Assembly: GCA_034412795.1 (NCBI GenBank)
Contig: DAOUMD010000180.1
Span: 1-64,000 of the forward strand
Source of the DNA: JAUVPY01 sp034412795
GTDB lineage: Bacteria > Chloroflexota > Anaerolineae > 4572-78 > NAK82
Length of the DNA stretch: 64,000 bases
Reading direction: 5' to 3'
Below are positions 58,598 through 64,000 of the stretch, piece after piece (position 1 is the first letter of the stretch; the number at the start of each line of letters is the position of its first letter). A program made the translations under genes and the position numbers. Below the pieces are notes generated by a model, which worked only from the letters and a program-made list of their open reading frames with translations, searched no databases and was not told the DNA's origin.

Positions 58598-59425
58598 ATG
58601 TCTGAAAAGACGATTCAATCCGAAGAAATCCGGGGCGTCGTGCGCCAACGGTACGGGCAGATTGCCCGCGACTTTGAAGAGAAGGCCGCCAGTTGTTGTG
58701 GGCCGAGCGAGTGTTGCGGTGACGCGGGGTCGAGCGTCATTATGGCCGAGGAACTCTACGAAACCTCCGACGTGGCTGAGTTACCCTTTGACGTGACCGG
58801 TATGTCGCTCGGCTGCGGCGACCCGGTGACCCTGGCCGGGTTGCAACCGGGCGAGACGGTACTCGACCTGGGCTCCGGCGGCGGCATCGATTGCTTCCTG
58901 GCAGCCAAACAAGTCGGCCCCGGCGGTCACGTCATCGGCGTGGATATGACCGCCGACATGCTCGAAAAAGCACGCGCCAATGGCCGCAATATGGGCGTAG
59001 ACAACGTTGAGTTTCGCCTGGGTGAGATCGAGCACCTGCCGGTGGCCGACGAGTCGGTAGACGTGGTCATTTCCAATTGCGTCATTAACCTGTCCTCCGA
59101 CAAGCCCCAAGTCTTCCGCGAGACCTTCCGAGCCCTGCGACCTGGTGGCCGGTTGGCAGTAAGTGACATTGTGACTCGCGTCGAGCTGCCTCCGGAGGTC
59201 AAGCAGGACCTCGGGTCGTGGGCAGCCTGCGTGGCCGGTGCCTGGATGGACAAGGACTATGTAGCAGCCATTGAAGCAGCCGGCTTTGTAGACGTGACGA
59301 TCCAGGAGAGGACGTTTGACGATTCGACGGTGGCCGAGGCAGTAGCTGACCTGGAGATAGATCCCGCCACAGCGCAACGCGTAGCCTACAGCGCTAGCGT
59401 GACGGCCAGAAAGCCGTGTTGTTAG
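58598..59425 (+). CDS. arsM: Arsenite S-adenosylmethionine methyltransferase
   Basis: 275 residues from the ATG at 58598 (AAAGGAGA upstream). SAM motif VLDLGSGGGIDCFLAA. The three cysteines that bind As(III) are present: C73 in SLGCGDPV, C161 in SNCVINLSSDK, and C211 in GSWAACVAGAW. N-terminal CCGPSECCGD adds four more Cys. Methylates arsenite to volatile or excretable forms. Follows arsR under a common promoter; no arsenite pump in the window. Confidence 0.95.
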   Translation: MSEKTIQSEEIRGVVRQRYGQIARDFEEKAASCCGPSECCGDAGSSVIMAEELYETSDVAELPFDVTGMSLGCGDPVTLAGLQPGETVLDLGSGGGIDCFLAAKQVGPGGHVIGVDMTADMLEKARANGRNMGVDNVEFRLGEIEHLPVADESVDVVISNCVINLSSDKPQVFRETFRALRPGGRLAVSDIVTRVELPPEVKQDLGSWAACVAGAWMDKDYVAAIEAAGFVDVTIQERTFDDSTVAEAVADLEIDPATAQRVAYSASVTARKPCC

Positions 59426-59464
59426 TCGGCCGCCCAACGGTCGGTCATCCAGTCACGCGCAGCA

Positions 59465-60382
59465 TCAGCCCTGACTACGACCCAGTGCAGCCCACACTCC
59501 ACCCCCGATGATCAGCGCGCCGCCCAGCATATGGGCGGCGCCGATCGATTCGCCCAAGAAGAGGACGCCCAACAGGGCTCCGTATAAAGGCAAGGTGTTG
59601 TAGAATACCATTGCGCCACCGGGGCCTAGGCGGCGCACCCCCGTGTTCCAGGACAGAAACCCGATCAAGGTTGGAACCAGACCGATGTACACAACGGCCA
59701 GAATGACCTCGGGGCGGGCTTCCACTGCAAAGGTCTGAATCTCCCAGATAGCAGCCACCAGCAGGAGCGGGAGACCCAAGAAGGCCGAAAAGGCAGTAGC
59801 CGAGAGGGCCGAACGCTGATGCATCACCCTACGCCCCAGAACTGAATAGAGGCTCCATAGCGCCACAGCACCCAGCACGATCAGGTCACCCGAGCTGCTG
59901 CCAAGCCAACCAAGGCGAAAACCGAGGGGGTTACCGGAGATCAGAATAGCCACACCGGCCAACCCGACGATGGCGCCCGCCACCTGCCGTCCAGACATGC
60001 GCTCTCGAATCAGCAAAGCAGCTAACAGGCCAGTGATCAGCGGTCCTAGAGCATTGATCAACGTGGCGTTAACTGTCGTCGTGTAGCGCAGACCCAGATA
60101 TAGAGTAGGCGGAAAGATGACCACGCCGCTCAGAGCCATACCCAGCAGCAACCAGCGGTCCCGCCCCAGACGACGCTCCTCCGGCGGACGTCGCTGAAGC
60201 AAGGCGGCAAAGCAGGCTGAAGCGATAAGAAAGCGGGCGGCGGCCAGCGTCAGGGGACCAATATCATTCCGCAGCCAACGACCCAGTGTCATATTGGTGG
60301 CCCAGGAAATGGTGGCCAGGTTCACCAGCCCAACCCCAATGAGCCACTCCAACCTCCGCGCTCGACGGACTTCGTAGATCAT
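59465..60382 (-). CDS. EamA-type DMT transporter
   Basis: 305 residues, ten membrane helices in two EamA repeats (GVGLVNLATISWATNMTLGRW near 16-36; second repeat from about 150, WSLYSVLGRRVM). Ends PLYGALLGVLFLGE..HMLGGALIIGGGV. Exporter of amino acids or metabolites, specificity unknown. Convergent with arsM. Confidence 0.9.
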   Translation of the reverse strand: MIYEVRRARRLEWLIGVGLVNLATISWATNMTLGRWLRNDIGPLTLAAARFLIASACFAALLQRRPPEERRLGRDRWLLLGMALSGVVIFPPTLYLGLRYTTTVNATLINALGPLITGLLAALLIRERMSGRQVAGAIVGLAGVAILISGNPLGFRLGWLGSSSGDLIVLGAVALWSLYSVLGRRVMHQRSALSATAFSAFLGLPLLLVAAIWEIQTFAVEARPEVILAVVYIGLVPTLIGFLSWNTGVRRLGPGGAMVFYNTLPLYGALLGVLFLGESIGAAHMLGGALIIGGGVWAALGRSQG

Positions 60383-60392
60383 AGAAACCGCA

Positions 60393-61361
60393 TCAAGGGA
60401 TCAACAGCAGTTTGCCCCGCGTCTTGCGGGCTTCCAGGTAGCGATGCGCCTCGGCCGCCTGGGCCAATGGAAAGGTCTGATCAATTCGCACCTGAAGTTC
60501 ACCGGCCGCCACCCATTCGAACAGATCGCCAGCTCGTTCCAGCAACTCCGCACGGTCGGCGGTGTAATGCGCCAAACTGGGGCGTGTCAGGAAAAGCGAG
60601 CCCTTGGCAGCCAGCACCTGAGGATTGAGCGGCGACACCGGACCGCTGGACTGACCATATAGGACCAGGTAGCCACGTGGCTTCAGGCAATTCAGACTCT
60701 TGTCGAATGTTGTTTTCCCCACCGAGTCGTAAACGACATTCACCCCTGCTCCACCGGTCAGACGCCTGGTCTCCGTCTCAAAGTCGGTCTGAGTGTAAAT
60801 GATCACCTCGTCGGCACCCGCCTGTCTAGCCAGGCGAGCCTTTTCCTCGGTCGAGACGGTGCCGATGACGCGCGCCCCACACCGCTTTGCCATCTGGACC
60901 AACAACAGACCGACACCTCCCGCCGCGGCGTGAACCAGCGCCGTGTCGCCTGGCTGGAGCGGGTAGGTGGTGTGACTGAGATAGTGAGCCGTCATCCCTT
61001 GCAACATAAGAGCAGCCGCCGAGCGTGCATCGACGCTATCGGGTATGGGCACCAGCTTCCAAGCCGGGACGACCGCGTACTCAGCGTATGATCCCTGGTG
61101 CATCGCATAGGCAACGCGATCCCCCGGGTTCAGCGCTGAGACCGCCGGGCCAATGGCATCCACCACGCCGGCCCCTTCCATGCCAGGCGTGATGGGCAAC
61201 TGTCCCGGATATAAGCCGTTACGGTGATAGACATCAATGAAGTTGACGCCGGCGGCCTCGATTTTCACTCGAGCTTCGCCTTGACCAGGCTCAGGGAGCG
61301 GCGCATCTTCGTAGCGAAGAGCCTCAGAATCACCATATTCGTGTACGCGAATCGCTTTCAT
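60393..61361 (-). CDS. NADPH:quinone oxidoreductase (zinc-free MDR)
   Basis: 322 residues from the ATG at 61361 (ACAGGAG upstream). GVNFIDVYHRNGLYP, ALVHAAAGGVGLLLVQMAK (NADPH loop AAGGVG) and VYDSVGKTTFDKSL are typical of QOR/zeta-crystallin enzymes. No zinc cysteines. Reduces quinones or enones. Ten bases before the DMT gene on the same strand, so probably co-transcribed. Confidence 0.92.
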   Translation of the reverse strand: MKAIRVHEYGDSEALRYEDAPLPEPGQGEARVKIEAAGVNFIDVYHRNGLYPGQLPITPGMEGAGVVDAIGPAVSALNPGDRVAYAMHQGSYAEYAVVPAWKLVPIPDSVDARSAAALMLQGMTAHYLSHTTYPLQPGDTALVHAAAGGVGLLLVQMAKRCGARVIGTVSTEEKARLARQAGADEVIIYTQTDFETETRRLTGGAGVNVVYDSVGKTTFDKSLNCLKPRGYLVLYGQSSGPVSPLNPQVLAAKGSLFLTRPSLAHYTADRAELLERAGDLFEWVAAGELQVRIDQTFPLAQAAEAHRYLEARKTRGKLLLIP

Positions 61362-61498
61362 CTCCTGTCCCCTTCTCATCTGGAATCATGCACTTGTTTG
61401 AGCTCCAAGCGGACGACAGCCCGCGTCTCGGGCGATGGATTGTCATCCATCGTGAGCTTGAGCGACACTATAAGACTCATCTTCGGAAAACTGGGGGC

Positions 61499-62605
61499 CT
61501 ATTCATCCCCCAAATACTTACGCAGCAGCGCTACTACTTCATCCACAGGAAGAGCGTATCGCGTGTGACCATCTCGGCCCACCATTGTTTCGGCGCGGCA
61601 CAGTGCGTTGAGAATCGCCTCCTCAACGCACTCGACCACAGCAGGGAAGAGCCAGCGCATAGCCTTGGGTTCGTCGGCCAGGACGGTCCGGGTTGTGGTG
61701 AGCGAGGATGGTTCGTGTTCAATGCGATGCGCGGTGCTGAAGGCAATCACAAAATCGCCGCTGCCGTGACCGTGATGGCTGCCAGTACGAGCCAGGCCGG
61801 CCCCGGCCCGCACGCATAACCGCCGCAACTGACGTGCCGTCAGCGGTGCATCGGTTGCCAACACGATCATAATCGAACCCTCGTCCGGCGGCAACCTTGA
61901 TTTATCAGGCGGCCGAAGGTGACGGCCCACAGGGAAGCCACAAACCATCAAGTCTTCGGGACGACCGAAATTAGTTTGCACCAATGCGCTAACGGTAAAG
62001 CGTCCTACTTCGGCCGGCAAGATGCGACTGGCGGTGCCAATCCCGCCCTTCCAGCCAAAACAACTGGTGCCGGTGCCAGCGCCGATGGATCCTTCCTCGA
62101 CCTGTCCCGACGAAGCAGATTGGATCGCATCCCACACGTGCTCGGCACAGACGTGACGGCCCTGGAGGTCGTTGAGATACCCGTCGTTGCACTCGCCGAC
62201 CACGAGGTTGACACTGCTGGTATGAATCCCAATCTCCGGGCTGTGACGCAGGGCGTAACCGAGCAACGCATCGGCTACCAGACCAACATTAAGAGTATTG
62301 GTCAGCGCAATGGGGGCCTCGATAACGCCTATTTCGCGTACCTCTTCAAAGCCACAGGCCTTGCCAAAGCCGTTGATGGTATGCACGGCAGCGTGCACTT
62401 TATGGCGAAACAGGTTATCGCCGTGGGGTAGAACCACAGTTACGCCGGTGCGCAGCGGTCCCTCGCCGGGACGCAGCGGTCCCTCACCCAAGATGAGCGT
62501 GCTATGCCCAACCCGGACACCAGGCACATCGGTGATGGCATTGTATGTGCCTGGCGGCAATTTACCTACTACGAATCCCACATCTCGCGCCCGGGGACGT
62601 ACCAT
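61499..62605 (-). CDS. DmpA/BapA-type N-terminal-nucleophile peptidase (P1 family)
   Basis: 368 residues. ITDVPGVRVGHSTL at the start; GAGTGTSCFGWKGGIGTASR near 175-194; and the self-cleavage site DEGSIMIVLATDAPL, predicted between G243 and S244, giving the nucleophile Ser at the new N-terminus as in Ochrobactrum DmpA. Contains a short in-frame duplication GEGPLRPGEGPLRT at 40-53. Removes N-terminal D- or beta-amino acids from small peptides. Probably cytoplasmic. Confidence 0.92.
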   Translation of the reverse strand: MVRPRARDVGFVVGKLPPGTYNAITDVPGVRVGHSTLILGEGPLRPGEGPLRTGVTVVLPHGDNLFRHKVHAAVHTINGFGKACGFEEVREIGVIEAPIALTNTLNVGLVADALLGYALRHSPEIGIHTSSVNLVVGECNDGYLNDLQGRHVCAEHVWDAIQSASSGQVEEGSIGAGTGTSCFGWKGGIGTASRILPAEVGRFTVSALVQTNFGRPEDLMVCGFPVGRHLRPPDKSRLPPDEGSIMIVLATDAPLTARQLRRLCVRAGAGLARTGSHHGHGSGDFVIAFSTAHRIEHEPSSLTTTRTVLADEPKAMRWLFPAVVECVEEAILNALCRAETMVGRDGHTRYALPVDEVVALLRKYLGDE

Positions 62606-62678
62606 AATGGCACCACCCTGAACAAAATGTACCCAGCTCTACAGAGCTAAGGGTTCATAAAAGAATAACTTCCCGTGT

Positions 62679-62766
62679 GTCATTTCGACCGCAGGGCTTA
62701 ATCCCTCTCAAGGTTGATGGCGCGGCCAACGCTGATGGGGATTTCTCGCTATCGCTCGAAATGACA
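62679..62766. repeat. Inverted-repeat element, TGTCATTTCGA family
   Basis: TGTCATTTCGA (62679-62689) and TCGAAATGACA (62756-62766), with further imperfect pairing outside (AACTTCCCG versus CGGGAACTT). Occupies most of the 301-bp gap 62606-62906; I see nothing else there. Confidence 0.55.
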
Positions 62767-62906
62767 TAATTTAGGTGCGGGAACTTATATATTTACGCAC
62801 CCTAAGATATTGGTAGCATATCACATAAGGAGTCAAAGCCCAAATGAGGCCCATCTACCCGAAGGGAGCGAGGTGCTATATTGAGCGTCTTTGGCTATCC
62901 TCACAA

Positions 62907-64000
62907 TCAGTGGGTTCTGAGAATGGCGGGCAGGTAGATTGAGTAACTTGTGCAGGATAGATCTTGATACTCGAAGGCTCCGATGTCCCATTTGAAGCAA
63001 TTGGGGCGGGGATTGCCATCTCGGTCGTCCACCGCCGAGGATACAGCCACACCGGCATTGATGGCTGGCGAACCGGCTGTCAGGTGATAGTCGCCCGTGG
63101 CCGGGTCCGCAAAGGCCGGGTCCTGGTAGATGTTAATCGAGCCGATGTCCAAACTGCCATCACCAATGGTGTTTTGCCCGTTCCCATACCAGAGCGTCCC
63201 CTCCAGCGTCGTCACGCCACCATAAGCGTGAACGCCCACCGTGTTGCCGAACAGGATAGTATTTTTTAACACCACATCGCCGTTCGCGCGAATCGCACTG
63301 CCATCTCCGCCCACGTTGTTGGCCAAGGTATTGTTGTAGAGTTCGCCGCTGCCCAGCCAAATCCCCGCACCCTGGCCGTAGGAATACGCTTCGGCGCACA
63401 CATTGTCGGCGATGACGTTGTTAATCAGCGTAACATTTCTAGCGGCCGTCACGCCGCCGCCATGCCGACCGGCGCGGTTGTAACGAATCGTGTTGCCAAT
63501 CAGGGTGGCGCTGCCGAAGTAATTCACATTCACGCCCCCGCCATCGCCAATGTTCGGGGCTTCATTGTTCTCAATGACGTTGCCTCTTAAGGTCGCGTCC
63601 GTCTGCGTGCCAATGCGGACACCTCCGGCAGAGCCGTTGGTCAAAATCAAATATTCTACGATTGGTGCGATTGAGTATCCATCCAGGTACAGCACACGTC
63701 CCTGGTGCCCGGCATCAATGATAGTCGGATAAAGACCGGGGTCGTGTTGGCTAAAACTCTCGCTCCAACCACCTTGCAACGTCAAAGTCTTATCGACCAG
63801 GATGTCGTGCTCGCGGCAAAGACCGGTCACCTTGATCACATCGCCGGGGGTAGTACTGGCATCGACGGCGGCCTGGATGGTATCGTAATCGGTGCCGTTC
63901 AGCCGCGCGATGCAGACCGCCTCAGCGGTGGTGAATTTCCACTCAGGCCCCTCAGTGGTAGCCCCATGGTTGTCCTGAGTCACTACCTGCCAATAGTATT
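62907..64000 (-). CDS. Surface protein with right-handed beta-helix (partial)
   Basis: At least 364 residues, open through the window edge, so only the C-terminal part is visible. The far N-terminal side YYWQVVTQDN...GPEWKFTT is the end of a fibronectin-type domain. A parallel beta-helix follows with repeated turns GNVIENNEAP, GNTIRYNRAG, NNVIADNVC and NNTLANNVGG, and a last block GSPAINAGVAVSSAVDDRDG...DIGAFEYQ. It ends IYLPAILRTH, a tail common in Chloroflexota secreted proteins. Probably an exported adhesin or polysaccharide-binding/lyase-like protein. Confidence 0.85.
   Translation of the reverse strand, partial: YYWQVVTQDNHGATTEGPEWKFTTAEAVCIARLNGTDYDTIQAAVDASTTPGDVIKVTGLCREHDILVDKTLTLQGGWSESFSQHDPGLYPTIIDAGHQGRVLYLDGYSIAPIVEYLILTNGSAGGVRIGTQTDATLRGNVIENNEAPNIGDGGGVNVNYFGSATLIGNTIRYNRAGRHGGGVTAARNVTLINNVIADNVCAEAYSYGQGAGIWLGSGELYNNTLANNVGGDGSAIRANGDVVLKNTILFGNTVGVHAYGGVTTLEGTLWYGNGQNTIGDGSLDIGSINIYQDPAFADPATGDYHLTAGSPAINAGVAVSSAVDDRDGNPRPNCFKWDIGAFEYQDLSCTSYSIYLPAILRTH

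Noticed and set aside
1..64000. CRISPR arrays, rRNA and tRNA genes
   Set aside because: Repeats seen are palindromic intergenic elements without regular spacers, and no tRNA or rRNA signature was recognised by eye.

Overview
The window is bacterial DNA of moderate GC with densely packed genes. It most likely comes from the Chloroflexota (Anaerolineae/Caldilineae type). Three clues support this. The peptide-binding lipoprotein has a Val/Glu/Thr-rich linker with repeats like VVEVEKVV and KETVKETV after its lipobox. The beta-helix protein at the right edge ends in a YLPAIL-like tail. The gaps are full of small palindromic repeats and arrays of CGTAATGCGTGATGCGT-like units. This assignment rests on recalled family habits, not on a search.

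Layout. (1) 1-11520, plus strand: a sugar operon with a CUT1 ABC transporter (partial binding protein, two permeases), a LarA-family racemase/epimerase, a cytoplasmic GH39 glycosidase, three uroporphyrinogen-decarboxylase-fold (UROD) proteins, a split transketolase and a TIM-barrel epimerase. (2) 11529-25957, minus strand: a redox/C1 block with a lipoate-protein ligase, a lipoyl H-protein, an HdrD-like CCG iron-sulfur protein with a NarI/HdrE-like cytochrome b, a peptide-type ABC transporter without ATPases, a GlcD/GlcF-like oxidase pair, an amidohydrolase, a GcvT-fold protein and an XRE-cupin regulator. No glycine decarboxylase (P-protein) is present. (3) 26407-38235, minus: a polyol/inositol-like cluster with an HDAC-fold deacetylase, a TIM-barrel isomerase, an SDR, an FGGY kinase, four zinc MDR dehydrogenases (one resembling the Thermotoga scyllo-inosose 3-dehydrogenase), an IolG-like dehydrogenase, a fourth UROD protein and a universal stress protein. 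(4) 38277-46505, minus: a LacI regulator, a second IolG-like/MDR pair and a CUT2 transporter. Two near-consensus promoters here carry the same TGCACACGTGTGCA-type palindrome, which defines a local LacI regulon. (5) 47666-58109, plus: MntP, a deazaflavin-type reductase, a BBE oxidase, an NfeD/flotillin pair, an ATP-cone/uridine-kinase fusion, an SH3 protein and a two-component system. (6) 58193-64000: arsR-arsM, then on the minus strand a DMT exporter, a quinone reductase, a DmpA-type peptidase and a partial beta-helix surface protein.

Regions 1, 3 and 4 look like import and oxidation/epimerisation of sugars, sugar acids or cyclitols. Region 2 looks like uptake of a small amino compound. It would be processed by an amidohydrolase, a flavoprotein and a GcvT-fold enzyme, with electrons or C1 units carried on a lipoyl H-protein to a membrane Hdr-like complex. 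That last assembly is the best candidate for an undescribed system.

Mobile or repetitive DNA is abundant: at least eight families of short inverted-repeat elements, several with visible target duplications and one nested insertion, plus decayed insertion-sequence fragments. No rRNA, tRNA or CRISPR array was recognised.
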